Of a stretch of 64,000 nucleotides of DNA, positions 52,180 through 60,817 are shown piece after piece (position 1 is the stretch's first letter; each line of letters begins with the position of its first letter). This DNA comes from DASSUC01 sp035649895 (lineage in GTDB: Bacteria > Actinomycetota > Actinomycetes > Mycobacteriales > Micromonosporaceae), in contig DASRIS010000131.1 in NCBI GenBank assembly GCA_035649895.1, positions 8,105 to 72,104 on the forward strand, written 5' to 3'. Made by a program: the position numbers and the translations under genes. The notes beneath the pieces are model-generated. The model had not been told where the DNA came from. It ran no database searches and was given only the letters and a program-made list of their open reading frames with translations.

Positions 52180-53112
52180 TCAGGCCGCCGTACGGGCCGC
52201 CATGGCTTGGCGGTAGAGCCGCCCCGCACGGTACGACGAGCGCACCAGGGGTCCGCTCAGCACCCCGGCGAAGCCGATCTGCTCGGCCTCCTGGCGCAGC
52301 TCGACGAACTCCTCCGGGGGCACCCAGCGCTCCACCGGGTGGTGGCGCGGGGTGGGGCGCAGGTACTGCGTGATGGTGACCAGCTCACACCCTGCCCGGT
52401 GGAGGTCGTGCAGGGCCTGGGTCACCTCCTGGCGCTCCTCGCCGAGGCCCAGGATGAGGTTGGACTTGGTGACCAGGCCGGCGGCGCGCGCCCGGGTCAG
52501 CACCTCCAGCGACCGGTCGTACCGGAACGCGGGGCGGATCCGCTTGAAGATGCGCGGGACCGTCTCGACGTTGTGCGCGAGCACCTCAGGCCGGGCCCCG
52601 AAGACCTCGCCGAGCAGCGCCGGGTCGCCGTTGAAGTCGGGGATCAGCAGCTCCACGCCGCAGCCGGGCAGCAGGGCGTGGATCTGGCGCACGGTCTCGG
52701 CGTAGAGCCAGGCGCCGCCGTCCGGCAGGTCGTCGCGGGCCACCCCGGTCACCGTGGCGTAGCGCAGCCCCATGGTCACCACCGACTCGGCCACCCGCCG
52801 CGGCTCGTCGGCGTCGAACTCGGCCGGCCGGCCGGTGTCGATCTGGCAGAAGTCGCACCGCCGGGTGCACTGGTCACCGCCGATGAGGAAGGTGGCCTCC
52901 CGGTCCTCCCAGCACTCGTAGATGTTGGGGCAGCCCGCCTCCTGGCAGACCGTGTGCAGGCCCTCCCGCTGCACCAGCGCGCGCAGCTGGGTGAACTCGG
53001 GACCCATCGATGCCTTTACCTTGATCCAGGGTGGCTTGCGCTCGACCGGGGTCTGCGCGTTGCGCGCCTCGATCCGCAGCAGGCGTCGGCCATCCGGGGC
53101 CACGGTGGTCAC
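52180..53112 (-). CDS. lipA: Lipoyl synthase
   Basis: A 310-residue radical SAM enzyme. It inserts two sulfurs into octanoyl groups on lipoyl domains. Auxiliary cluster cysteines are Cys56, Cys61 and Cys67 (CQEAGCPNIYEC); the radical SAM cluster is Cys82, Cys86 and Cys89 (CTRRCDFC). The C-terminal RSSYRAG supplies the conserved RSSY motif whose Ser ligates the auxiliary cluster. GTG 53112 starts the protein. lipB is not in the window. Confidence 0.97.
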   Translation of the reverse strand: MTTVAPDGRRLLRIEARNAQTPVERKPPWIKVKASMGPEFTQLRALVQREGLHTVCQEAGCPNIYECWEDREATFLIGGDQCTRRCDFCQIDTGRPAEFDADEPRRVAESVVTMGLRYATVTGVARDDLPDGGAWLYAETVRQIHALLPGCGVELLIPDFNGDPALLGEVFGARPEVLAHNVETVPRIFKRIRPAFRYDRSLEVLTRARAAGLVTKSNLILGLGEERQEVTQALHDLHRAGCELVTITQYLRPTPRHHPVERWVPPEEFVELRQEAEQIGFAGVLSGPLVRSSYRAGRLYRQAMAARTAA

Positions 53113-53209
53113 GGGCTCAGCCTACGCCGGCCACACTGCCCGCCGGTCGGGCGCGTTGCGAGCGCCACACCCGGCTCATCCCCAGATCGTGGCGCACCGC
53201 GCGTATCAG

Positions 53210-53770
53210 TCAGCCCCAGACCGTGGCGCGCACCTGCGCGTACGCCAGCTTGCCCTGGACCATCTCGATCGAGGTCACCGCGACCGCGCCCCACCGCCCG
53301 GCGCTGGTACGCAGGCACAGCGTCCGGCCGCTGGCCAGGGTCGGTGGGCCGACGGCGCCGACCCAGGCGTCCTCCGGCAGGCCCGCGCAGAAGGCCGGGC
53401 TGGGCCGCTCGCCGGGCTCCAGCGGCGCGAGCTGTGCCGGGCTGATCGCGGTCAGCTTGTCGTCCGCGGCCGACAGGTCGGCCAACCCGTCGCCGTCATC
53501 GGGGTCCACGTCGGTGGAGCCGAGGGACGTCACCACGCGGTCCACCGAGACCAGCACGGCGGTCCCGGTCGGCGTCGGGCCACCGCCCGCTCCCGGGCCT
53601 GAGGTGGTCCGGCCAGCTCCCGGCCGCGGCTGCGGCTCATCCCCACCGCGGTCCAGCAGCCAGGGCAGGACCGCCGCCAGCACCGTGGCCACCGCCGCGA
53701 TCACGGCCACGACGACCGGTACGACCCAGCGCGCCGACCCGGAACCGGAACCCGGACCGTCGGTGGTCAT
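53210..53770 (-). CDS. Membrane-anchored hypothetical protein
   Basis: A 186-residue protein starting at ATG 53770 (GAGGAG upstream). A short cytoplasmic Gly/Ser segment is followed by one transmembrane helix (WVVPVVVAVIAAVATVLAAV, about 13-32), a Pro/Gly/Arg linker, and a C-terminal extracytoplasmic domain with a single Cys pair (FCAGLP and LCLRTSAGRWG). The domain ends KLAYAQVRATVWG. It resembles actinobacterial surface proteins with a small beta domain. No function can be assigned. Confidence 0.75.
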   Translation of the reverse strand: MTTDGPGSGSGSARWVVPVVVAVIAAVATVLAAVLPWLLDRGGDEPQPRPGAGRTTSGPGAGGGPTPTGTAVLVSVDRVVTSLGSTDVDPDDGDGLADLSAADDKLTAISPAQLAPLEPGERPSPAFCAGLPEDAWVGAVGPPTLASGRTLCLRTSAGRWGAVAVTSIEMVQGKLAYAQVRATVWG

Positions 53771-54096
53771 CTGGCTCCTCCCGTGTCCTCGCGTCCCCCA
53801 ACGCCTGATTCTGGCTGACCAGGCGGTAAATGCCGAGCGTGCGGAGCGGGCCGGCGCTAGCCTCGGCGCACTGGGCTGTGACGGGGGAGTCAGCGCCTGA
53901 CGAACGCCCCGACCCTCCCGAGCCCGCGGGAAGAACCGCGCCGGCGCGTCCGGTGCGCAGTAGACCCCGCCGGTCGGCCCCCGACCCGGGCCACGAACGA
54001 GGCCGGCACCCGCCGGCGAAGGTGCGGTGGCACCGCGAGCCCCCACTCGCCCGCGCCGTTGGGGAGCGTTGCTCTTCCCGACGAGGAGGTGCTGGC
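53771..54096. other. 326-bp divergent intergenic region
   Basis: Promoter region between the membrane-anchored protein gene and aspS. No convincing gene, T-box or riboswitch is seen. The GAGGAGGT just before 54097 serves aspS. Confidence 0.6.
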
Positions 54097-55386
54097 GTGC
54101 AACGCATCCTCTCCACTGACCTGTCCACCCGCACCGGTGAGCCGGTACGGCTGGCCGGCTGGGTCCACCGGCGGCGGCTGCTGAAGTCCGTGGCGTTCCT
54201 GGTCCTGCGCGACGCCGCCGGCCTCGCCCAGGTGGTGGTCACCGAGCCCGCCGCGCGGGCGGCGCTCGCCGCGCTGACCGAGGAGTCGGTTGTCGCGGTG
54301 GCCGGTACGGTCCGCGCCAACCCGGCCGCGCCGGGCGGGGTCGAGGTGGTCGACCCGACGATCGAGGCGCTGACCGACCCGGCCGAGGCGCCGCCGTTCG
54401 ACCTCTACCGGCCGAGGCTCACCGCCGCGCTGCCGACCGTGCTCGACTCGGCGTACCTGGCGCTGCGCCATCCGCGGCGGCGCGCGGTGCACGAGGTGTC
54501 GGCGGCGGCCGTAGCCGGGTTCCGCTCGGCCCTGTCTGAACGGCGCTTCGTCGAGGTGCACACCCCGAAGATCGTCGCCTCGGCCACCGAGTCGGGCGCC
54601 AACGTGTTCGGCGTGGACTACTTCGGCCGGCCGGCGTACCTGGCGCAGAGCCCGCAGTTCTACAAGCAGATGCTGGTCGGGGTCTTCGAGCGGGTGTACG
54701 AGGTGGGCCCGGTGTTCCGGGCCGAGCCGCACGACACCGTACGCCACCTCGCGCAGTACACCTCGCTCGACGCGGAGCTGGGGTTCATCGAGGACCATCG
54801 GGACGTGATGGCGATGGCCCGGGACGCGGTCGCCGGCATGCTCGGGGCAGTGGCGGCGCAGGCCGGTGCGGCGTTGCGCCTGCTCGACCTGGCGCTGCCC
54901 GAGGTGCCGGCCCGGATCCCGGAGATCCGGTTCCCCGACGCGCTGGAGCTGGTGGGGGCGGAGCCGGACGAGCCGGACCTGGCCCCGGCGCACGAGCGGG
55001 CGCTGGGCGAGTGGGCCCGCCGGGAGCACGGCAGCGAGCTGCTGTTCGTCACGGCGTACCCGATGGCCAAGCGGCCCTTCTACACCCACCCCGAACCCGG
55101 GCGGCCGGGCCTCTCCCGCAGTTTCGACCTGCTCTTCCGCGGGGTGGAGCTGGCCACCGGCGGGCAGCGCCGGCACCGCTACGGCGACTACGTGGCCGCG
55201 CTGGCCGAGCGGGGCGAGCACGACCTGGCACCGTACGCGGGCTACCTGGACACGTTCCGGCACGGGATGCCGCCGCACGGCGGGTTCGCCATCGGGCTGG
55301 AGCGGTTCGTGGCCCGGCTGGTCGGTGCGGCCAACGTCCGGGAGGTCACCCTGTTCCCGCGCGACCTGAGCCGGCTCACCCCCTGA
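54097..55386 (+). CDS. aspS: Archaeal/eukaryal-type aspartyl-tRNA synthetase
   Basis: A 429-residue class II synthetase with an OB-fold anticodon domain (about 1-105, VRLAGWVHRRRLLKSVAFLVL seen in two parts) and a catalytic core with motif 1 (FRSALSERRFVEVHTPKI), motif 2 (EVGPVFRAEPHDTVRHL) and motif 3 (GGFAIGLERFVARLVG). It lacks the GAD insertion and the C-terminal extension of the usual 580-600-residue bacterial AspRS, and its length matches the archaeal type. Such enzymes in bacteria are extra copies, often non-discriminating (Asp and Asn tRNAs) or used in special pathways. GTG 54097 follows GAGGAGGT. Confidence 0.88.
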   Translation: MQRILSTDLSTRTGEPVRLAGWVHRRRLLKSVAFLVLRDAAGLAQVVVTEPAARAALAALTEESVVAVAGTVRANPAAPGGVEVVDPTIEALTDPAEAPPFDLYRPRLTAALPTVLDSAYLALRHPRRRAVHEVSAAAVAGFRSALSERRFVEVHTPKIVASATESGANVFGVDYFGRPAYLAQSPQFYKQMLVGVFERVYEVGPVFRAEPHDTVRHLAQYTSLDAELGFIEDHRDVMAMARDAVAGMLGAVAAQAGAALRLLDLALPEVPARIPEIRFPDALELVGAEPDEPDLAPAHERALGEWARREHGSELLFVTAYPMAKRPFYTHPEPGRPGLSRSFDLLFRGVELATGGQRRHRYGDYVAALAERGEHDLAPYAGYLDTFRHGMPPHGGFAIGLERFVARLVGAANVREVTLFPRDLSRLTP

Positions 55387-55409
55387 CCGCGCCGGCGGGG
55401 CGCCTTGCG

Positions 55410-55454
55410 CGCCAGCAGGCGCCCTGCCAGCGGGTGCTCGCCAGTGTGCTGGCG
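55410..55454. terminator. Weak hairpin between aspS and defence operon
   Basis: Perfect 8-bp arms CGCCAGCA/TGCTGGCG (55410-55417, 55447-55454) with a 29-nt loop between convergent genes ending at 55386 and 55459. No U-tract. Confidence 0.35.
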
Positions 55455-55458
55455 GCCG

Positions 55459-56379
55459 TTACTCCAGCTTCCGGCCGACGTAGCCGATGATCACTTCTCC
55501 TTTGTCGGGGTCCCACCGGAAGTGCAACCGCCCTGCACCTGGCGTCAGCCGCGCGTGCAGGTCAAAGAGCGCCCGCCCGGCGACAGGGTCGTCGAACCAG
55601 CACAGCCGCCGGCGCTGCTCATGCTCTGGCGTCACTTTGGTCGGCCAGGTCGGCGTGGTGTCCTGGCCGGGGTCCCACGCCTCTGTGGCTTCCTGGAGAC
55701 GGGAGAGCAGCTCCTTGGCGGGGCGCACCCACTCCCTTCGGAGCCCTTCCAGGTCCTGGGCGACCCGGGGAAGGAACCGGAGCCGCGGAAAGATGTCCTC
55801 GCGCAGGCGCCACAGCTCGGCACCGGTGTGGATGTCCTGGACTCCGGTCTGGTAGATCCACTGCCGATGCTCCGCCACGTGCTCTGTCCGGGACGCATGG
55901 CGGACCTCCTCGTCGGTGTACTCAAGCACCACATCACCGACATCGTTCTCGGCAAGGGCGCAACAGCGTAGGAGCAGCCGGGAGCCGTCCCACGTTGGGG
56001 ACAGCGCCAGGCTCGCGGCGAGCCCTCCGCTCAGGTGCGCCCAGCCGAGTCCGTATGCGGTCCTGCCGACGTGGGTGTACTCCGTGAGGTCGTGCTCCTG
56101 GTCGGCTAGCACGCTGCTGAAGGGCGCCCGGTTCCGCATGGCGCGGATGAAGCGGACGGAGTCCCGGTTGCGCCCGTCAGCCTCCCACTGTCGCATCGAG
56201 AACCCGGCACCGATGTCGAGGTCCATGAACGCGACCTCGCTAACCAGCGCGGTGTCGGCCCGGTGCCGCCGGACCTCGCGAAGAAGCGCGACGAGGCCAT
56301 GGATGGCACTGGTGATCTCCTCGTGGCGGGCGTCGGTATCCCGGTACGACAGCTCGTTGAGGAAGACCAGCAAGGACAT
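55459..56379 (-). CDS. Hypothetical protein, third gene of defence-like operon
   Basis: A 306-residue protein starting at ATG 56379 (GGAGG 6 nt upstream, 11 nt after the ATPase stop). It begins SLLVFLNELSYRD, has a mixed alpha/beta body without a recognised catalytic motif, and ends with GRLHFRWDPDKGEVIIGYVG, a beta-hairpin seen at the C-terminus of several small toxin-like proteins. I cannot name the family. In a three-gene operon with DUF262 and DUF3696 proteins it is the candidate effector, but this is inference. Confidence 0.7.
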   Translation of the reverse strand: MSLLVFLNELSYRDTDARHEEITSAIHGLVALLREVRRHRADTALVSEVAFMDLDIGAGFSMRQWEADGRNRDSVRFIRAMRNRAPFSSVLADQEHDLTEYTHVGRTAYGLGWAHLSGGLAASLALSPTWDGSRLLLRCCALAENDVGDVVLEYTDEEVRHASRTEHVAEHRQWIYQTGVQDIHTGAELWRLREDIFPRLRFLPRVAQDLEGLRREWVRPAKELLSRLQEATEAWDPGQDTTPTWPTKVTPEHEQRRRLCWFDDPVAGRALFDLHARLTPGAGRLHFRWDPDKGEVIIGYVGRKLE

Positions 56380-56390
56380 CGGAGCCTCCG

Positions 56391-57539
56391 TCAGTCGAGC
56401 AGCCGGTCCAGCGCGTTGTCCCACTCGTCGAAGAAGCCCGAGGGCCAGTGCGACAGCATGCCGTCGGGGCCGAGCAGGGGCGACCTGACCTCGATGGGCG
56501 GCACCGGCGAGGCGGCGGTGCCGTGCGCGCCGCGGCGGAAGTAGTGGACCGACACTGCCGTGCTGTCCAGCACCTGCTCCTTGACGGCCAGCCGGATCCC
56601 GTTAAGGACGTGGTCGCTGTGGGTCTCGACGAGGACCTGCGCGCCCCAGGCCGCGGCCAGGCAGGCCAGCCGAGCCATCGCGCTCTGGCCGCGCGGGTGC
56701 AGGTGCGCCTCTGGGTTCTCCAGCATGATGAGCGAGCCCGGGGTCGCAGCCAGGCAGGCTACGACGATCGGCAGCGCGTACGTGAGGCCGAACCCGACGT
56801 TCGTCGGCCGGTACCTGATGTTGGACGAGGCGATGCCGGAGCGGCCGAAGAACCCGTAGCTCAACCGCACCAGGTCGGTGCCGCGCAGGTCGTCAGCCTC
56901 GATGTTGACACCGGGGCACAGCTCCTGGAGCCACGCCTCAGTGTGGTCGAGCAGGCTCGTCGACCGAACCGTCTGGTGACGCAGCGGCGGGGGGACCGGG
57001 TCGTCGCGACGTACCCGAAGGAAGTTGATCGTATGTTCACCCCGCGAGCCGAGGAAACCCTTACGGACCGCGGCGTCGTAGGACTTCGGGTAGTACACGG
57101 CCGGGACGATCCGATCGGCCCTGAGGTACTGGAACCCGACCCCGAAAAGAGGGTCCGGGACAGGTCCTGCCGGAGCTGACGACAGTGGCAGCAGGTCCGC
57201 CTCCTTGTCGCGGGCCAGCTGGTACTCGACGCGCCAGGCCAGCTCACCGGCGTCCGTGCTCAGACTGACCTCGATCGAGGGAGTCTTGCGCTCGTCGGTG
57301 TCGAAGTCCTCGTACAGGACGTCCTGACCGACGCCGAGTTCGACAAGATCCCTGTTGAGCAGTAGCCCACCCTGGGAGCTGAGCAGCCCGGCATCCCACG
57401 ACTGCCGCAGGAGCGCGAGGGCTTGCATGGTTGTGCTCTTCCCGGCGGCGTTGACGCCGCTGAGCAGGGTGAGGGGGGCGAGCGCGAGCCTGAGGTGCCC
57501 GAACGCCTTGAAGTTGCGCAGGCCCAGCTCCCGGATCAT
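56391..57539 (-). CDS. DUF3696-type AAA ATPase (OLD-like, ABC-type head)
   Basis: A 382-residue SMC/ABC-like ATPase with Walker A GVNAAGKST at 28-36, an ABC-type signature region NVGFGLTYALPIV, Walker B SLIMLENPEAHLHP (about 268-281) and the switch VETHSDHVLNGIRLAV. The C-terminal 60 residues match the DUF3696 pattern (HWPSGFFDEWDNAL). It lacks the TOPRIM nuclease domain of OLD proteins and so is an ATPase only. ATG 57539 overlaps the DUF262 stop by 4 bp. Probably a sensor or motor subunit of the defence-like operon. Confidence 0.88.
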   Translation of the reverse strand: MIRELGLRNFKAFGHLRLALAPLTLLSGVNAAGKSTTMQALALLRQSWDAGLLSSQGGLLLNRDLVELGVGQDVLYEDFDTDERKTPSIEVSLSTDAGELAWRVEYQLARDKEADLLPLSSAPAGPVPDPLFGVGFQYLRADRIVPAVYYPKSYDAAVRKGFLGSRGEHTINFLRVRRDDPVPPPLRHQTVRSTSLLDHTEAWLQELCPGVNIEADDLRGTDLVRLSYGFFGRSGIASSNIRYRPTNVGFGLTYALPIVVACLAATPGSLIMLENPEAHLHPRGQSAMARLACLAAAWGAQVLVETHSDHVLNGIRLAVKEQVLDSTAVSVHYFRRGAHGTAASPVPPIEVRSPLLGPDGMLSHWPSGFFDEWDNALDRLLD

Positions 57540-58723
57540 TCGACCACTCCGGCGAAGAGTGCCCTGACGCGCTGGAACCGCCGCTTGACCTTGGCGACGT
57601 CACCAGTGCCCTGGGAGATCGCGATTTGGAAGCTCGCGTCCTTCATGAGCTCGAGGAACATCTTTTCGAGCCTGCGTCGCCGCTGCACCAGCAGTTGGCG
57701 TTGGGGCTCCGGCAGCACGGCGAGGTTGACCGATACTGCCTCAAAGAGAGCCTTGTTGATGGGGAACCGGCCTCCTTTACCGTCCGGGTTGCGCTTCCGG
57801 AAGGCGTGGGTGCCAAAGACCTCTGATGCGGTTGCCATGGCAGACTTGAGCTCGCGTTCGAGGCGTTGAACCTGCGCCGGGGGGAGCTGGTTGAGACGCT
57901 TCATGGCATCACGTAGGAAATGGTCAAAGTCCTGGTTTGCGTAGGCGCCCGGTGCGGTGAGCCGGAATGCCGCGAACCGTAGCACCATCTCGCGGTCGGC
58001 CATCCGATCGCTGCGGATGCTTCCTGCGGTTGCCTGCAAGAACTCCGGGGACTTCGCCCATACCTTCAGATACTGCCGTGCCTCGCCCGGGATGAGCGCA
58101 TGGCGCAGCTCCTGCGCGGACAGCGGTAGCCCTCCGGTGTTGATGCGGGCGAAGATGTTGAACTTAACCGCCTCGGGAGTGCCGAGGCGGATCAGGTGCA
58201 CCACCAGCTCCGCCTCACGGAGCCGGGTCTGCAACCGCCCAGGAAGGTCACCGAAGAGCATGCCCTCGCACTTGTCCAGGTACTCCAGGTCGATAAGCCG
58301 GAGCGGCTGGGTGCCGATGACCGCAGGCTCAACGAACTCGGTGATGGTGGTTAGCCGCTGGATGCCATCCACAATCGCCCACGACTCGTCCTGAGCCTCG
58401 GCGGCGTAGAGCGTCGGCAGTGGGATCCGCAGCAGCAAGGACTCGATCAGGCGGCTCTTCGCTCTGGCGGTCCAGATCCCCGCGTGACGCTGGAAGTCAG
58501 GCTGAAGGTCGATCCGCTGGGTGCGGATCCGAGACAGAAGAAGATCGACAGTGGGGGTACGCGTCACCACGTCGATCTTCTCTGGGTCGAAGGGTTCACG
58601 GATCTCCTCGTCGCCGGTGTGGTCGTCCGTCTCTGCCTCGACCCCGGTGGCGCGTCCAAGGGAGTCCAGCTCCTGTGCCACCGCGTCAGGGGACAGAAGA
58701 GCGTCAGCAGCCACCAACTCCAC
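57536..58723 (-). CDS. DUF262 (ParB-like/GmrS-like) protein
   Basis: A 395-residue protein whose first half is a DUF262 domain: RIDLQPDFQRH (71-80), then IPLPTLYAAEA, IVDGIQRLTT (117-126) and FNIFARINTGGLPLSAQELR. IVDGIQRL is the nucleotide-binding DGxQR signature of ParB/Srx-like nucleases. The C-terminal half is helical and basic with no DUF1524 HNH domain, so it is not a complete GmrSD nuclease. The first 45 residues are acidic and probably disordered. It is the first gene of the three-gene operon. Confidence 0.88.
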   Translation of the reverse strand: MELVAADALLSPDAVAQELDSLGRATGVEAETDDHTGDEEIREPFDPEKIDVVTRTPTVDLLLSRIRTQRIDLQPDFQRHAGIWTARAKSRLIESLLLRIPLPTLYAAEAQDESWAIVDGIQRLTTITEFVEPAVIGTQPLRLIDLEYLDKCEGMLFGDLPGRLQTRLREAELVVHLIRLGTPEAVKFNIFARINTGGLPLSAQELRHALIPGEARQYLKVWAKSPEFLQATAGSIRSDRMADREMVLRFAAFRLTAPGAYANQDFDHFLRDAMKRLNQLPPAQVQRLERELKSAMATASEVFGTHAFRKRNPDGKGGRFPINKALFEAVSVNLAVLPEPQRQLLVQRRRRLEKMFLELMKDASFQIAISQGTGDVAKVKRRFQRVRALFAGVVE

Positions 58724-58986
58724 CCTTCGTGGTCATTAGCGCCGCGGGTGACCGGATCCGGCCTGCTGGTGCAGCTGAGGGCCGACCGCGGCTCGACCGC
58801 CAGAGTAATGGGTTGCGTAGCCGGCTCACCGGGGCGGCAGGTACGCCGGGGCCTGACTTCGCGCGGGTGGTGTGACGGTGGCCGTACCCTCAGCTATGAG
58901 CGGACCTGGCGGAGCATCTCGCCGGTGGACAGCCGGCGGCGGCCAGTGCCGCCGTACGTGACCACCGTCGAGAGGGCGGGTAGCTC

Positions 58987-59865
58987 ATGCGCCGCGTTGA
59001 GGAAGATGTCGCCAGCCAGCCGGGGTGCTGGCTGCGGGCCGCCGAGGTCGCCGCAGCCAGCGCCGGCGCGCTGCCGCGGCCCGGCCAGACGGTGGCCGTG
59101 GTCGGCTGCGGCACGTCGTGGTTCATGGCGCAGGCGTACGCGAGCCTGCGCGAGCAGGCGGGCCACGGCCGTACCGACGCGTTCGCGGCCTCGGAGATGC
59201 CCAGCCGGCGCAGCTACGACTGGATCCTGGCCATCACCCGCTCCGGCACCACCACCGAGGTGCTGGACCTGCTCGTACGGGTCGGCAAGGCGGCGACGAC
59301 CGCGGTGACCGCCGACCCGGCGACCCCGGTGGCCGATCTGGTCGAGCACCTGGTCGTGCTCGACTTCGCCGACGAGCGCTCGATCGTGCAGACGCGGTTC
59401 GCCACGACGGCCCTCGGCCTGCTGCGCGCCGGGCTCGGCCACGACCTGCGGGCAGTGGCCGAGCAGGGGGAGCGCGCGCTCGCCGTACCGGTGGAGCCCT
59501 GGGTGGGCGTGGAGCAGGTGACGTTCCTCGGTCGTGGGTGGGCGGCGGGCATCGCCCATGAGGCGGCGCTGAAGGCGCGCGAGGCCGCCCAGCTGTGGGC
59601 CGAGTCGTACCCGGCCATGGAGTACCGGCACGGGCCGATCAGCATCGCAGAGCCGGGCCGGCTGGTCTGGATGTTCGGCGAGCCCCCGGCCGGGCTCGCC
59701 GATGACGTCGCGGCGACGGGAGCGACGTTCGTGACCAGCGACCTGGACCCGATGGCGCATCTGGTGGTGGCGCAGCGGTTCGCGGTCATGGCGGCCCTCG
59801 CCAAGGGCCTCGACCCCGACCGGCCCCGCCACCTCACCCGCTCCGTGGTGCTGCGTGCCGGATAG
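58987..59865 (+). CDS. SIS-domain sugar isomerase/deaminase (AgaS/GlmS-like)
   Basis: A 292-residue protein with two SIS folds. The first has VVGCGTSWFMAQAYASL (about 38-54) and AITRSGTTTEVLDLL; the second has VTFLGRGWAAGIAHEAALKAREA and AESYPAMEYRHGPIS, the sugar-phosphate and catalytic-loop region of GlmS isomerase domains. No glutaminase domain is present. Such proteins deaminate or isomerise hexosamine-6-phosphates. Four genes overlap downstream, so it begins an amino-sugar or ketohexose catabolic operon. ATG 58987 follows a weak GAGGGCGGG site. Confidence 0.88.
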   Translation: MRRVEEDVASQPGCWLRAAEVAAASAGALPRPGQTVAVVGCGTSWFMAQAYASLREQAGHGRTDAFAASEMPSRRSYDWILAITRSGTTTEVLDLLVRVGKAATTAVTADPATPVADLVEHLVVLDFADERSIVQTRFATTALGLLRAGLGHDLRAVAEQGERALAVPVEPWVGVEQVTFLGRGWAAGIAHEAALKAREAAQLWAESYPAMEYRHGPISIAEPGRLVWMFGEPPAGLADDVAATGATFVTSDLDPMAHLVVAQRFAVMAALAKGLDPDRPRHLTRSVVLRAG

Positions 59866-60817
59866 CACCGGGCCTGGCCTGCCCGCAGAGCCTGCCGTGG
59901 TGGTGCTCGGGCGGGCTACGGACCCGGTCGTCGCCGTTGATGTCGGCGGCAGCGTCATCAAGGGCGCGATCCTCGGGGCCGGCCACTCCGGCGCCATCCG
60001 CCGGTGGCCCACGCCGCGCACCGGCGGACCGGCCGCGGTCGTCTCGGCGGTCCTGGCCGCCGTTGACGAGCTTGTCCGCGAGTGTGACGCCGTTGCGGCG
60101 GTCGGGCTGGCCGTGCCGGGGATCGTCGACAGTGGACGCGGCATCGCCGTCGCCGCCGCCAACGTCGGCTGGCACCAGGTGCCCTTCCGTGACCTCGTCG
60201 AGCAGCGCACCGGCCGGCCCGTCTCGGTCGGCCACGACGTGCGCGCCAGCGCCGAGGCGGAGATCCGGCTCGGCGCGGCCCGCGGGGCGTACGACGCCAT
60301 GGTCCTGCCCATCGGCACGGGCATCGCCGCGGCCATGCTCGTGCAGGGACGGCTGCTGCACACCGGCTGCGGCCGTGCCGGCGAGATCGGGCACCTGCAC
60401 GTCGGGCACGACGAGCCGTGTGCCTGCGGAGGACGGGGCTGCCTGGAGGCCATCGCATCGGCCGCCGCGATCTGCCGCCGGTTCACGGCTCGCACCGGCC
60501 GGCGGGTGGCCGACGCCGCGGAGGTGGCCGAGCTGGTACGCGGCGGCGACCGCGACGCCGCAGCCGTCTGGGACGAGGCGTTAGGTGGCCTCGCCACCGC
60601 CGTGGCCGCGTACGTGACCCTGCTGGCGCCGGAGGTCGTGGTCATCGGCGGCGGGCTATGCGCGTCTGGTGACCTGCTCCTACAGGCATTGGATGCGCGG
60701 CTGGCGGGGCGGCTGGCGTTCCAGCGACGGCCGCGGCTGGTGGCTGCCGCGTTCGGCGACCGGGCCGGCTGTGTCGGCGCGGCGCTGCAGGCCTGGGACC
60801 TGCTCGGCGCGCCATGA
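59855..60817 (+). CDS. ROK-family sugar kinase
   Basis: A 320-residue ROK protein with ATP-binding VVAVDVGGSVIKGAIL (about 25-40), phosphate loop VLPIGTGIAAAM and the zinc-binding cluster CACGGRGCLE (Cys189, Cys191, Cys196) with the preceding GHLHVGH. There is no N-terminal DNA-binding helix-turn-helix, so it is a kinase, not a NagC-type repressor. GTG 59855 overlaps the SIS stop by 11 bp; a later GTG before VLGRATDP is an alternative. Likely phosphorylates a free amino sugar such as GalNAc, GlcNAc or ManNAc. Confidence 0.88.
   Translation: MPDSTGPGLPAEPAVVVLGRATDPVVAVDVGGSVIKGAILGAGHSGAIRRWPTPRTGGPAAVVSAVLAAVDELVRECDAVAAVGLAVPGIVDSGRGIAVAAANVGWHQVPFRDLVEQRTGRPVSVGHDVRASAEAEIRLGAARGAYDAMVLPIGTGIAAAMLVQGRLLHTGCGRAGEIGHLHVGHDEPCACGGRGCLEAIASAAAICRRFTARTGRRVADAAEVAELVRGGDRDAAAVWDEALGGLATAVAAYVTLLAPEVVVIGGGLCASGDLLLQALDARLAGRLAFQRRPRLVAAAFGDRAGCVGAALQAWDLLGAP

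Noticed and set aside
53771..54096. T-box leader of aspS
   Set aside because: No T-box sequence or antiterminator pairing could be seen.
57536..58723. Complete GmrSD-type restriction enzyme
   Set aside because: The protein has DUF262 but no DUF1524 HNH region; its C-terminal half has no His-Asn-His pattern.
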